In this document: positions 1-8,024 of the stretch, one piece after another
How the letters are laid out: the number at the start of each line of letters is the position of its first letter
Position numbering within the stretch: position 1 is the first letter of the stretch
Source of the DNA: JANMDS01 sp031430575
GTDB lineage: Bacteria; Pseudomonadota; Gammaproteobacteria; Burkholderiales; Casimicrobiaceae
Length of the DNA stretch: 64,000 bases
NCBI GenBank assembly: GCA_031430575.1
Contig: JANPBT010000026.1
Location: 1-64,000 of the forward strand
Direction: 5' to 3'
Translations under genes and position numbers: made by a program
Notes under the pieces: generated by a model
The model's input: only the letters and a program-made list of their open reading frames with translations
The model's database searches: none
What the model was told of the DNA's origin: nothing

Positions 1-20
1 GCCATGAGGGAAAGAAATCG

Positions 21-81
21 GTAGGGTGGGCACCCCGTGCCCACCTTTTTTGGGGTGGTGGGCTGGGGGTGCCCACCCTAC
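21..81. repeat. REP-like nested palindrome
   Basis: Two 13-base perfect inverted arms, GTAGGGTGGGCAC at 21-33 and its complement at 69-81, enclose a second palindrome (25-33 with 37-45) and a T run. This is unrelated in sequence to the TACCTGCGGCGCAG family. GTAGGGTGGGCA-type palindromes are widespread dispersed repeats in proteobacteria. It lies just downstream of the holin-like gene and could also act in transcript ending. Confidence 0.7.
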
Positions 82-97
82 GAATGCTGTGAATGCG

Positions 98-439
98 TTA
101 TTTGCGATTCAACACTGCGCCGACGGCCCAGGTGATCAAGCTATAGACGAGCGCACAGACCATCGCCCAGCCGAAGTTTTGAATGGTAATGCCATCAATC
201 GCTTTATCGGCGATCCAGAACATGAAGCCATTTAAGACTAGAAGGAAGAAACCTAGCGTTAGCACAGTAATTGGCAACGTGAGGATGCCTAAGATCGGGC
301 GCACGATTGTATTGAGCAAACCGATCACAATCGCGGCAATTGCGGCAGATTGAAGGTTCGCCACTTTGAAAGCGGGGATCACGTAGGGCATTGCAAACAG
401 CACGCCAGCGTTGATCAAAAATGAGATGAGGTAGCGCAT
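98..439 (-). CDS. Phage holin family 4-like membrane protein (PF04020 type)
   Basis: A 113-residue protein that is almost entirely hydrophobic, with about four predicted membrane segments (residues roughly 4-22, 28-48, 55-77 and 88-110). The pattern of short loops and the central 'LLNTIVRPIL' fits the small four-helix 'mycobacterial phage holin superfamily IV' proteins found on many bacterial chromosomes, whose role there is unknown; lysis is not implied. I start it at 439 because GGAG lies five bases upstream; an in-frame start at 493 would add a charged leader with no hydrophobic character. It follows ahcY on the same strand, separated by an inverted repeat pair at 532-584, so it may be a separate transcript. 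Confidence 0.75.
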   Translation of the reverse strand: MRYLISFLINAGVLFAMPYVIPAFKVANLQSAAIAAIVIGLLNTIVRPILGILTLPITVLTLGFFLLVLNGFMFWIADKAIDGITIQNFGWAMVCALVYSLITWAVGAVLNRK

Positions 440-531
440 GAGGGCTCCAATAGGTTGATTCCGCCTTTGTAACGCGGAATACGCTTTTTTCAAAGCAAAC
501 GTTTAAGCGAGAAATAGCGCAAAAATGCGTG

Positions 532-584
532 AATCTGCGCCGCAGGTATTGGCTTTTTAAGAGCCAATTCCTGCAGCGCAGATT
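532..584. repeat. Inverted pair of the TACCTGCGGCGCAG repeat
   Basis: A minus-oriented copy (532-550) faces a plus-oriented variant with CTGCAGCGCAG core (566-584). The spacer also contains GGCTTTTTAAGAGCC, so the whole block can fold into one long hairpin just past the ahcY stop, a likely terminator. Confidence 0.85.
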
Positions 585-622
585 TCTTCATATCGCTATG
601 AATTTGTAACGCTTAATAAGGC

Positions 623-2041
623 TTAGTAACGGTACGCATCGCCCTTGTATGGGCCCGCTTTTGATACGCTGATGTAAGCCGCTTGCTCATCGGTCAACAC
701 CGATAATTGCGCGTTCAACTTCGTCAACTGCAAGCGTGCCACTTTCTCATCCAAATGCTTCGGCAATACATACACGCCGATTGGGTAGTCTTTGGTCTTC
801 GTGAAGAGCTCGATCTGGGCAATCGTTTGGTTTGCAAACGAAGAGCTCATCACGTAGCTCGGATGGCCCGTGCCGCAGCCTAAGTTCACCAAGCGCCCCT
901 TTGCGAGCATGATGATTTTCTTGCCGTCCGGGAATACAACGTGATCGACTTGTGGCTTGATCTCGTCCCATTTGTATTTCTCGAGGCTCACGACGTCGAT
1001 TTCGTTGTCGAAATGGCCGATGTTGCAAACGATGGCTTGGTCTTTCATCTTCGCCATGTGGTCGTGCGTGATCACATGGAAATTGCCCGTAGCGGTAACG
1101 AAAATATCTGCTTTATCGGCAGCATAATCCATCGTTACCACGCGGTAGCCTTCCATCGCGGCTTGCAATGCGCAGATCGGATCAATTTCCGTAACCCATA
1201 CTTGCGCAGACAACGCGCGCAGCGCCTGCGCTGAGCCCTTGCCCACATCGCCGTAGCCAGCAACAACCGCTACTTTGCCAGCAATCATCACGTCCGTTGC
1301 GCGCTTCACTGCATCGACTAACGATTCACGGCAGCCGTAAAGATTGTCGAACTTCGATTTCGTAACGCTATCGTTTACGTTGATCGCAGGGAAGGCCAAC
1401 TTACCTTCTTTATGCATGTTGTACAAGCGATGCACGCCGGTTGTTGTCTCTTCGGTTACGCCAATGACAGCGGCCAAACGCACCGAATACCATGTTGGGT
1501 GAACTTTGAGTTTTTCTCTGATCGACGCGTAAAGGATGATCTCTTCTTCGCTCGTCGGGTTATTGAGAACGGAGAGATCTTTCTCAGCGCGCGTGCCCAA
1601 ATGCAAGAGCAAGGTTGCGTCGCCGCCGTCGTCCAAAATCATGTTGGTGTAACCGCCGTCCGCCCATTCGAAAATGCGGTGGGTGTAATCCCAATATTCG
1701 GTGAGCGATTCGCCCTTAACGGCGAAAACTGGCGTGCCTTCTTTTGCAATCGCAGCGGCGGCGTTATCTTGAGTTGAGTAGATATTGCATGAAGCCCAGC
1801 GCACTTGCGCGCCCAAGGCTTGCAGCGTTTCGATCAATACGGCGGTTTGAATCGTCATGTGCAGCGAGCCGGTGATGCGCGCGCCCTTGAGCGGCTGCGC
1901 TTTGGCGAACTCAGCGCGGATCGACATCAAGCCGGGCATTTCGGTCTCGGCGATTTTGATTTCTTTGCGGCCCCAATCGGCCAAGGACATATCAGCGATG
2001 ACGAAATCGGTGAAAACTGCGTGTTTTACAGGTGCGTTCAT
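623..2041 (-). CDS. ahcY: Adenosylhomocysteinase
   Basis: Splits S-adenosylhomocysteine reversibly into adenosine and homocysteine, relieving product inhibition of methyltransferases; cytoplasmic and NAD-dependent. The 472-residue length is normal for the bacterial enzyme. Visible landmarks are the substrate/K region 'NDSVTKSKFDNLYGCRESL', the Rossmann motif 'GYGDVGKG' near residue 263, and the conserved C-terminal 'GPYKGDAYRY', which completes the neighbouring subunit's cofactor site. The ATG at 2041 is the only sensible start. The gene stands alone behind an SAH riboswitch (2129-2212) and a sigma70-like promoter (2220-2248), so it should be induced when SAH accumulates. Identification is secure. 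Confidence 0.98.
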   Translation of the reverse strand: MNAPVKHAVFTDFVIADMSLADWGRKEIKIAETEMPGLMSIRAEFAKAQPLKGARITGSLHMTIQTAVLIETLQALGAQVRWASCNIYSTQDNAAAAIAKEGTPVFAVKGESLTEYWDYTHRIFEWADGGYTNMILDDGGDATLLLHLGTRAEKDLSVLNNPTSEEEIILYASIREKLKVHPTWYSVRLAAVIGVTEETTTGVHRLYNMHKEGKLAFPAINVNDSVTKSKFDNLYGCRESLVDAVKRATDVMIAGKVAVVAGYGDVGKGSAQALRALSAQVWVTEIDPICALQAAMEGYRVVTMDYAADKADIFVTATGNFHVITHDHMAKMKDQAIVCNIGHFDNEIDVVSLEKYKWDEIKPQVDHVVFPDGKKIIMLAKGRLVNLGCGTGHPSYVMSSSFANQTIAQIELFTKTKDYPIGVYVLPKHLDEKVARLQLTKLNAQLSVLTDEQAAYISVSKAGPYKGDAYRY

Positions 2042-2128
2042 TTCAATGCTTTCGAAAATGCGCGAAGCACAAAACGGGAAGGGGGGTTTTTTAAGGAAGC
2101 CCGCTAACGGAGTGTGTTCACACGTTAA

Positions 2129-2212
2129 CGAGCGCCGTTCAAACTTGACATGCTTGAGCCTAGACTCACGCAGTTATTAATAACCGGCGGAGTTTGCAGC
2201 GCTCCTCAAGCA
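2129..2212 (-). promoter_or_regulatory. SAH riboswitch upstream of ahcY
   Basis: Read on the minus strand the leader begins CTTGAGGAGCGCTGC (2210-2196), continues to AGGCTCAAG (about 2160-2152), closing the P1 helix CTTGAG/CTCAAG, and ends with AACGGCGCTC (2139-2130), which can pair with GAGCGC of the 5' part as the known pseudoknot. These blocks and their order match the SAH riboswitch known upstream of ahcY in beta- and gammaproteobacteria. Between it and the ATG (2042-2128) a further stem (TAACG...CGTTA with TGTG/CACA) could be the expression platform. Confidence 0.9.
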
Positions 2213-2219
2213 AGAATAC

Positions 2220-2248
2220 AGTTTATGCGAACTGCCTGAAAACGGCAA
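2220..2248 (-). promoter_or_regulatory. Putative sigma70 promoter of ahcY
   Basis: On the minus strand TTGCCG (2248-2243) is followed after 17 bases by TAAACT (2225-2220). A start about seven bases further on would place the 5' end of the transcript right at the first base of the SAH riboswitch, which supports the assignment. Confidence 0.6.
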
Positions 2249-2487
2249 GGCCTTTTTGTGTGTCGCAGACGAACTTCTCCCTTCTTGCGCCGTGCAAAAT
2301 AGCCCACGTTTAATAGGCTACGCCTTCATGAAATCAGCATCTATTGCGTATTTAGTGACAGTTAGCGCTTGCTCTTTTGTGACGATTGCTCGCCCTATCT
2401 AGGTTGCGAAACACGCCCTCGCGCTTCGCGTGCGTGAGCGTGGCCTCGGCGGTACCGTACCGACGGTTCATGCGCGTAATCGTGCCC
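2249..2487. other. Intergenic stretch with no recognisable gene
   Basis: Upstream of the ahcY promoter. I see no convincing reading frame or RNA gene here; its base composition looks less constrained than the neighbouring genes. Confidence 0.4.
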
Positions 2488-2542
2488 AATACCTGCGGCG
2501 CAGTTTTGGCGGTTTTTGGCGGAAAACTGCGCCGCAGGTATC
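2488..2542. repeat. Inverted pair of the TACCTGCGGCGCAG repeat
   Basis: Plus copy (2488-2506) and minus copy (2524-2542), both with TTTT-type flanks (CAGTTTT). The 17-base spacer is itself partly symmetrical, so the pair can fold into a long hairpin. It sits about 55 bases before the toxin gene, at the edge of the repeat-free 2.6-4.7 kb segment. Confidence 0.9.
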
Positions 2543-2598
2543 GGGATGGCAGTACATTTTGTAGTTATACTGACATACCCATTTTGTAAATCAACATC

Positions 2599-3021
2599 GT
2601 GCGAATCGTCCTCGATACATGTGTTCTTGTTAGCGCCGCGCGATCGCGCAACGGTGCGAGCTTTCAATTGATATCGGCGTTACCCAAACGAGAATTTGAG
2701 ATAGCACTGACCGTGGCGCTTTACACCGAATGGCAAGACGTAATGACCAGATCGGAGCATTTACCGCCGGGCCTAACTTCAGATGCTGCACTCGCATTTC
2801 TGCGTTACCTCGCTTCGCTTGCCCATCTTCAAGACGTACATTTCTTGTGGCGCCCCTTTCTTCGCGACCCCAACGACGATATGCTTTTGGAGTGCGCAGT
2901 CGCCTCGGGAAGTGAAACCATCGTCACGCACAACGTCAAAGACTTCAAGCGCGCAATTTCGTTAAACCTACGCGCCATTACCCCTGCCCAATTTCTCGCT
3001 GAACAAAGGATGACCAAATGA
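2599..3021 (+). CDS. PIN-domain toxin (putative toxin-antitoxin RNase)
   Basis: A 140-residue PIN-domain protein of the 'putative toxin component, PIN family' type. It begins 'MRIVLDTCVLVSAARS', whose Asp6 is the first metal ligand. A middle acidic residue lies around 'LYTEWQDV', and a late cluster 'DPNDDMLLECA' (about 92-102) and 'THNVKDF' (about 110-116) completes the usual acidic site. PIN toxins cleave RNA using Mg or Mn. Its TGA overlaps the ATG of the next gene (ATGA), so the two are co-translated. Toxin before antitoxin is the reverse of the usual vapBC order. The segment lacks the genome's dispersed repeat, consistent with acquisition by transfer. Confidence 0.85.
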   Translation: MRIVLDTCVLVSAARSRNGASFQLISALPKREFEIALTVALYTEWQDVMTRSEHLPPGLTSDAALAFLRYLASLAHLQDVHFLWRPFLRDPNDDMLLECAVASGSETIVTHNVKDFKRAISLNLRAITPAQFLAEQRMTK

Positions 3022-3257
3022 CCGCTCTGACCATTCGCCTGCCGAATTCCGTTCATCAAAAAATCAAAGAGCTCGCCGAGCGCGAAGATATTTCCGTGAA
3101 TCAATTTATCGCGAGTGCCGCCGCTGAAAAAATGGCTTCAGTGCTCACGCTTGATTTTTTGCGCGCAGAAGCGGCCAAAGGCAAGAAGAGCGATTTTGAT
3201 CACTACCTTGGGATGGTGCCGGATGTTCCCGCCCAGCGTGGCGATGAGCGCGAGTAG
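3018..3257 (+). CDS. Ribbon-helix-helix antitoxin, HicB-like
   Basis: A 79-residue protein starting with a classical ribbon-helix-helix segment, 'TALTIRLPNSVHQKIKELA' followed by 'EDISVNQFIASAAAEKMAS' (residues 2-41). This is the fold with which small dimeric antitoxins bind their own operator. The C-terminal half (about 42-79) is charged and probably wraps the PIN toxin. It overlaps the toxin stop by four bases, and the pair forms a complete two-gene module. Autoregulation is inferred from the family; I see no clear operator palindrome upstream of the toxin other than the dispersed repeat pair. Confidence 0.8.
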   Translation: MTALTIRLPNSVHQKIKELAEREDISVNQFIASAAAEKMASVLTLDFLRAEAAKGKKSDFDHYLGMVPDVPAQRGDERE

Positions 3258-3349
3258 CAGGGAAAGCGGATCGCGCGCTCACGCTCCAAGTGCGCGCGAC
3301 GCATTCAACGACTTTTTCAGGTATCTGCTGCGCTCTTTGTTTTTGTATC

Positions 3350-4006
3350 CTAACGAATCGGTAGCTTGTAGTGTTCGGTATCGTTGAACCACAAATTTGA
3401 AGCGTTAAGATAAGCTTTTCCATACGGGCTAAGGTACATATCCACCATGCGGGGCGATACATTGCAACCAAGCCGATGCTCAATAACTTCGCGCTTGTAC
3501 ACAAGACACGCCATAACAAAATCCCGATAGGCTGGATCAAATGAATCAGGGCTAAGATCCGTTTCAAACCTAAGTTTCACTTTCTCTTTGAGTTTGCCGC
3601 TCGCGAGCGAGTCAAAGATGAAAACAGACTCGGGCGCGTGAAAGTGCAGGTACTTTGACGCGAGTGATCGCTTTTGAATGCCAGTATGGGTTTCAAAGAC
3701 ATTCATCAGTTTTTTATGGGTCGCAAGTAAGATGTGCGCATTGGCGGCAGTAACCGGTCCTGACGAACGCAATTTCTCTATTTCAGAATCGATATCGCTC
3801 TCTACCAAACATTTGGCGCACCGGTCAAGCGAAAAAAGTAAGCCAGCTTTGCGCTCGATCGCCGCCGCATATACGCGTCCGATGATAAATAACTTTCCAG
3901 ATACAACATCTACAGCGTTGTGTGCAGGGTTGTTTCGGCACATCTCGTACAAAATATTGTTTCCGAAACCAGAAAAGTCAATTTCGACCGCCGCGCCTTG
4001 AGTCAT
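3350..4006 (-). CDS. Protein of unknown function
   Basis: A 218-residue soluble protein with no signal peptide or membrane segment. I do not recognise the family with certainty. The most motif-like stretch is 'SKYLHFHAPESVFIFDS' (about residues 114-130), of a kind seen in uncharacterised accessory proteins, followed by a Lys-rich helix and 'VYKREVIEHRLG'. It is a single gene next to a toxin-antitoxin pair in a repeat-free segment, suggesting accessory DNA. A defence or stress role would be guesswork. The start at 4006 is the longest reading; no strong ribosome site distinguishes it. Confidence 0.6.
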   Translation of the reverse strand: MTQGAAVEIDFSGFGNNILYEMCRNNPAHNAVDVVSGKLFIIGRVYAAAIERKAGLLFSLDRCAKCLVESDIDSEIEKLRSSGPVTAANAHILLATHKKLMNVFETHTGIQKRSLASKYLHFHAPESVFIFDSLASGKLKEKVKLRFETDLSPDSFDPAYRDFVMACLVYKREVIEHRLGCNVSPRMVDMYLSPYGKAYLNASNLWFNDTEHYKLPIR

Positions 4007-4046
4007 AAGTAAACGATCTCCATTAACCTAACTTCTATGGGAAAAG

Positions 4047-4700
4047 TCACCACTTTGCCCCAATCCGTTCCCCCGGCAGCATCACATACGGATCTTTCCA
4101 ACCGGGCACATTCTTCAATCGATCGCGCCACGCAGCGATGTGCTGGAAGCGCGCCGCTAAGTCGTAGCCACTTTCTTCCACTGGAAAAAAGAGGTAGCCG
4201 CTCAATGAAATATCCGCAATCGTTACGCGCTCGGCAACCATGTAGGTGCGCTTGGCAAGGTGGGTGTTCACGACGTTAAACGCGGCCTCAAGCCTCGCGC
4301 CTAACCACTTCATGATGATGGGGTCGGGCGCAGTGGGACCGAAGGCTTTCAGGAAGCGGTAGGTGGCGAAGTAGCTGGTGAATTTGTGGTTATCGAACAT
4401 GATCCAGCGCAAGATTTCGAGCCGTTCGTCCTGCGTTGCGCCGCCAAATTGGCCGTGCTTTTCAGCGAGGTAGGTGAGGATGACGCCAGATTGGGTGAGC
4501 CGTTTTGGTGGCGCAGTGGAAGCGTCATCCAACACCGGCACTTCGCCCATTTCGTTTAAGCCTTCACGCCACTCGCCCGTACGGGTCACGCCATTCATAA
4601 AATCTACGAACTTGGCCTCCCACGGTACGTTGAGCGCATTCAACATGAACGCGACTTTGCAAGCGTTTCCAGATTGGCAAAATGAGTGCAAGATATACAT
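4047..4700 (-). CDS. Glutathione S-transferase family protein
   Basis: A 217-residue cytosolic GST. The thioredoxin-like N-terminal domain is clear: 'LHSFCQSGNACKVAFMLNAL' (residues 4-23) supplies the catalytic Ser/Cys region, and 'GEVPVLDD' (about 52-59) contains the cis-Pro that binds the glutathione backbone, followed by the 'LTQSGVILTYLAE' helix (Ser binding gamma-Glu). The rest is the all-helical C-terminal domain, with 'TIADISLSGYLFF' as the usual N-capping box. The substrate cannot be told. It is monocistronic and divergent from the metallohydrolase at 4790. Confidence 0.92.
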   Translation of the reverse strand: MYILHSFCQSGNACKVAFMLNALNVPWEAKFVDFMNGVTRTGEWREGLNEMGEVPVLDDASTAPPKRLTQSGVILTYLAEKHGQFGGATQDERLEILRWIMFDNHKFTSYFATYRFLKAFGPTAPDPIIMKWLGARLEAAFNVVNTHLAKRTYMVAERVTIADISLSGYLFFPVEESGYDLAARFQHIAAWRDRLKNVPGWKDPYVMLPGERIGAKW

Positions 4701-4757
4701 AGCGTGCGATCAAAAATAAGAAGGCAATACACTATGCTACACCAACGAAAAGCACTC

Positions 4758-4832
4758 AATACCTGCGGCGCAGTTTTGCCATATTTTTAATGAAAACATC
4801 CCTACTTATGCCTAATCTGCGCCGCAGGTATT
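4758..4832. repeat. Inverted repeat pair, second copy inside a signal peptide
   Basis: Plus copy at 4758-4776 upstream of the hydrolase gene; minus copy at 4814-4832 lies within its first codons and encodes NLRRRYL, which supplies the positive n-region of the lipoprotein signal peptide. Confidence 0.9.
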
Positions 4833-5866
4833 TACCCTTTTTAGCGCTGCTAACCCTCGCGGGTTGCATCAATATGTCGTCTAACCCCAACTATAACCCG
4901 GCGAAAAAACATCATACCCCCGAGGGCTTTAAAAACAATTATGCGCATGATGCGCCGGGTAGTTTTTGGAAATGGCAATACGAGCGCTGGCAGGCCGGTG
5001 GGGTGAGTGTGCCCGCAGCAGGCTGGGCGTCGGTGATTACTTCCGCACAACCAGACGTTGCATTTTTACAAAGCAATCGTAGCGCGCGCAGCATTTCGTG
5101 GCTTGGACACGCGGCGGTGCTGGTGCAAACCAACGGGCTTAATATCGTGACCGATCCGATGTTTAGCGAGCGTGCTGCGCCAGTGCAATTTGCCGGGCCG
5201 AAACGCTTAATTCCGCTTGCGATTCCTGCCGCGCAGTTGCCGCGTATCGATCTGGCGCTCATCTCACACAATCATTACGATCACCTCGATAAAGCGAGCG
5301 TGCTTGCACTCAACGCGCAGGCGGGTGGGCCGCCGCTATTCATCGTGCCGCTCGGGTTGAAAGCGTGGTTTGCAAATGAAGGTATTTCTAACGTTCGCGA
5401 GCTCGATTGGTGGGATTCTATGGAGCACAAGGGGGTGGCGATTCATTTCGTGCCCGCGCAGCACTGGAGTAAACGTACCCTTGCTGACGCTAATCGCTCG
5501 CTGTGGGGCGGATTCGTGATCGATGATCGCGGATGGAAATTTCTCTATACGGGCGACACTGGCTACAGCCAAGATTTCAAAGATATTGGCGCGAAGTTTG
5601 GCAGCATAGATTTCGCGGCAATTCCCATCGGCGCCTATGCCCCGCGATGGTTCATGAAAACTCAGCATTGCGACCCAACCGAAGCCGTGCAGATCATGCA
5701 GGATGTGAACGCCAAAGAAGCAATGGGCGTGCATTGGGGCACATTTATCATGACCGACGAGCCGCTCGACGAGCCTCCAAAATTATTAACCGAAGCGCTA
5801 AAGGCGAAGCAAATACCTGCGGCGCAGTTTCGCGCGTGGGCGCATGGCGAGACGAAGCGCTTTTAG
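4790..5866 (+). CDS. MBL-fold metallohydrolase lipoprotein (RomA / NAPE-PLD-like)
   Basis: A 358-residue metallo-beta-lactamase-fold hydrolase. The N-terminus is a lipoprotein signal ending in lipobox 'LTLAGC' (about residues 21-26), so it is predicted to be membrane-anchored in the periplasm. The metal site shows 'SHNHYDHLD' (HxHxDH, about 158-166), 'PAQHWSKRT' (third His ligand), 'YTGDTGY' (bridging Asp) and 'GVHWGTF'. These fit the UlaG/RomA/NAPE-PLD branch, whose substrates are phosphodiesters or unknown. The ATG at 4790 or the one at 4808 may be used. Two copies of the dispersed repeat lie inside: one in the signal peptide and one at 5812-5830 encoding QIPAAQF near the C-terminus. Confidence 0.88.
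   Translation: MKTSLLMPNLRRRYLPFLALLTLAGCINMSSNPNYNPAKKHHTPEGFKNNYAHDAPGSFWKWQYERWQAGGVSVPAAGWASVITSAQPDVAFLQSNRSARSISWLGHAAVLVQTNGLNIVTDPMFSERAAPVQFAGPKRLIPLAIPAAQLPRIDLALISHNHYDHLDKASVLALNAQAGGPPLFIVPLGLKAWFANEGISNVRELDWWDSMEHKGVAIHFVPAQHWSKRTLADANRSLWGGFVIDDRGWKFLYTGDTGYSQDFKDIGAKFGSIDFAAIPIGAYAPRWFMKTQHCDPTEAVQIMQDVNAKEAMGVHWGTFIMTDEPLDEPPKLLTEALKAKQIPAAQFRAWAHGETKRF
5812..5830 (+). repeat. In-gene repeat copy (metallohydrolase)
   Basis: Exact TACCTGCGGCGCAG, read in-frame as QIPAAQF close to the protein's end. Confidence 0.9.
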
Positions 5867-5927
5867 CGCTAAGAAATCGAATCAGCGTTGACGCAATCGC
5901 AATCGCAATCGAAGTTAGGGCAGATCT

Positions 5928-8024
5928 CTACAGCGCAGCTGCAGATCTCAACGACTTGATTGCGAAGGTCGCTTGCGGCCGCCCGAAATAGTAACCCTGC
6001 TGAAAAGCGCAGCCCGCTTGGCTCAAAAATATTGACTGCTCTGCCGTTTCAACGCCTTCGGCAACGACCTTAATGCCCATTTCCGCCGAAAGTCTGATGA
6101 GGCCACGAATAAGGGTTTCCATGCGTGGATCGACGCTGATTTGGGATGTAAATTCACGATCAATTTTGATCTCGCTAACAGGGAATCGTGTGAGATAACC
6201 GAAATTTGAAAATCCCTTGCCAAAGTCATCAATCGAGAATTTCACACCACGGGCGTCGAGCGTGCGAATGGCAGCCTCATTTTGTTCGGCTATCTGAACG
6301 AAACCGCCCTCTGTGATTTCCAGGCAAATCTGGTCAGGCCGAACCTCATACCGCGCCAGAGTGGAAAGCAAGACATTACAAAAATCAGGATCACGAAATA
6401 CGCGTGGCCAGACATTGATATTCACACGTCCTTTCAGCTTCGGGTGTATCGAAATTTCGCGTGCGGCATGCTCAATTGCCCAATGGGTCACTGCACCGGT
6501 CAACCCGATTTTCTCAAGTTCATCTACAACCCGCTGGGTATTTTCAAAAGCGCCGCCGTTACCTCGCGACCATCTTAGCAGTGCCTCGTGGGCAATGATA
6601 TTATCGTTTGCTGTGTCGACGATGGGCTGATAGTGAAGCAAAAAATCGCTACGCTTCACAGCGCGCGCAAGCTCGGACCGAAATTCAAGTCGTTCGATCG
6701 TAAATCGTTCAGAATTATCCCGATACAACGCAGCGGCGTTGCGCCCCTTGGCTTTTGCTTCATACAATGCGATGTCCGCGCTACGCAATAATTCAGAAGC
6801 CGTAGTGCCGCCCTCAGGGCTCAGCGCAATGCCGACAGTGGCCGATTCACTGATGATATGGTCCGCGAGCTGATACGGCAGCCGCAGCGTTGAAAGCAGT
6901 CGCTCGGCGGTTGTCGCCACTTCAGCCTGCTCTCGAAATTGAGCGACGATTAAAAATTCGTCGCCACCCAGGCGACCCGCATGCCCACCTTTGGGCAATG
7001 CATTTTTAAGTCGCCCTGCCACAGCGATCAATAAATCATCGCCAATCGCATGCCCAAGCGAATCGTTAACATTTTTAAAGTGGTCGAGATCAATCAGAAA
7101 AAAAGCGGTCGTCGTCGGCGTGGATCGCTCCTGATGCGGGGCGCTGCGCAGAAAAATCTCCGCAAGATCGAGAATCCCTCTGCGGTTTGGAAGTGCGGTC
7201 AATGCGTCGTGATTCGCATCGTAGAGTAGTTGAGATTCAACGGCTTTGAGGTGGGTAATTTCTTGCGCTGAAATGATGATGCCGTTATGGTCTGGATGAT
7301 CTAGCAAATTTCTGGCAGCAGCAAGAAAGGTGCCCCACTGACCGCATGCTTTACGCACCCTGATTTCAAATTGCGCAAAATCACTTTCCCGGCGCGACAT
7401 CGCGTCAAATACAGCCGTGAGGGCGACGACGTTTTCTTGGTCGACCAGCGCGCTCCAGTGCAGCCCCACGATTTCTTGCCCCGACTTCCCAAATTGCTGC
7501 TGAGTGGTTGCATTTCGATAGGTCACGTTGCCACGCGCATCGATGAGCAGCATGAGTGAAGAGCTATTATCAAGGAGCTGAAACCACCAGTTTTTTTCCC
7601 GCTCAAACTCTACTGGGGTGCGGGTGCGCGATGTCGCGTCGCTACACATTGAAAAATAGTGCGTGATACTCCCATTATCGTCGCGCACGGGTGTGACGAC
7701 GAGATCATTCCAAAATGGTGAGCCATCTTTCCGGAAATTTTTAAGCAAAACGCGGCATGATTGACCGATTGAAATTGCAGTGCGCAGCTCCACAATCGCA
7801 GGCTGATCACGAAGCGCGCCTTGCAGGAATCGGCAATTGTGACCAACGACTTCGGCGCTCGAATAGCCGGTGAGCCGTTCAAATGCAGCGTTAACAAAGA
7901 TCAGTGGGGCGTCTGGTAGCGCCGGATCCGAAACGGAAATCGCAACGTCGGAGTGCCGAATAATTTCCTGCCAAACGTTGAGATTCGGTTGCGGTGCTGA
8001 ATGATCTAACAAGCGGCGATCCAT
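5928..8024 (-). CDS. LOV-PAS-GGDEF-EAL cyclic-di-GMP sensor enzyme
   Basis: A 698-residue cytoplasmic signalling protein with no membrane segments. Residues 15-135 are a LOV-type PAS domain with the flavin-adduct cysteine in 'GHNCRFLQG' (Cys64) and 'RKDGSPFWNDL'. A second PAS spans about 145-262. The GGDEF domain (about 265-435) has an intact 'GRLGGDEF' but no evident RxxD inhibitory site. The EAL domain (about 445-690) keeps 'HEALLRW', 'EITEGGF', 'SIDDFGKGFSN', 'IKIDREF' and 'VAEGVE'. Both synthesis and breakdown of c-di-GMP are therefore possible; which dominates cannot be told. The usual LOV glutamine near the domain end is not evident in 'HYFSMCSDAT'. The ATG overlaps the stop of the small upstream gene (TAATG), so the two are probably co-translated. 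Confidence 0.92.
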   Translation of the reverse strand: MDRRLLDHSAPQPNLNVWQEIIRHSDVAISVSDPALPDAPLIFVNAAFERLTGYSSAEVVGHNCRFLQGALRDQPAIVELRTAISIGQSCRVLLKNFRKDGSPFWNDLVVTPVRDDNGSITHYFSMCSDATSRTRTPVEFEREKNWWFQLLDNSSSLMLLIDARGNVTYRNATTQQQFGKSGQEIVGLHWSALVDQENVVALTAVFDAMSRRESDFAQFEIRVRKACGQWGTFLAAARNLLDHPDHNGIIISAQEITHLKAVESQLLYDANHDALTALPNRRGILDLAEIFLRSAPHQERSTPTTTAFFLIDLDHFKNVNDSLGHAIGDDLLIAVAGRLKNALPKGGHAGRLGGDEFLIVAQFREQAEVATTAERLLSTLRLPYQLADHIISESATVGIALSPEGGTTASELLRSADIALYEAKAKGRNAAALYRDNSERFTIERLEFRSELARAVKRSDFLLHYQPIVDTANDNIIAHEALLRWSRGNGGAFENTQRVVDELEKIGLTGAVTHWAIEHAAREISIHPKLKGRVNINVWPRVFRDPDFCNVLLSTLARYEVRPDQICLEITEGGFVQIAEQNEAAIRTLDARGVKFSIDDFGKGFSNFGYLTRFPVSEIKIDREFTSQISVDPRMETLIRGLIRLSAEMGIKVVAEGVETAEQSIFLSQAGCAFQQGYYFGRPQATFAIKSLRSAAAL

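Noticed and set aside
941..1234. Plus-strand open frames across ahcY and similar long frames opposite lipA, batA, mreB and gatA
   Set aside because: They are frame shadows of well-identified genes, lacking ribosome sites or family features.
2249..2487. tRNA or small RNA gene upstream of ahcY
   Set aside because: No cloverleaf or strong hairpin with terminator could be drawn.
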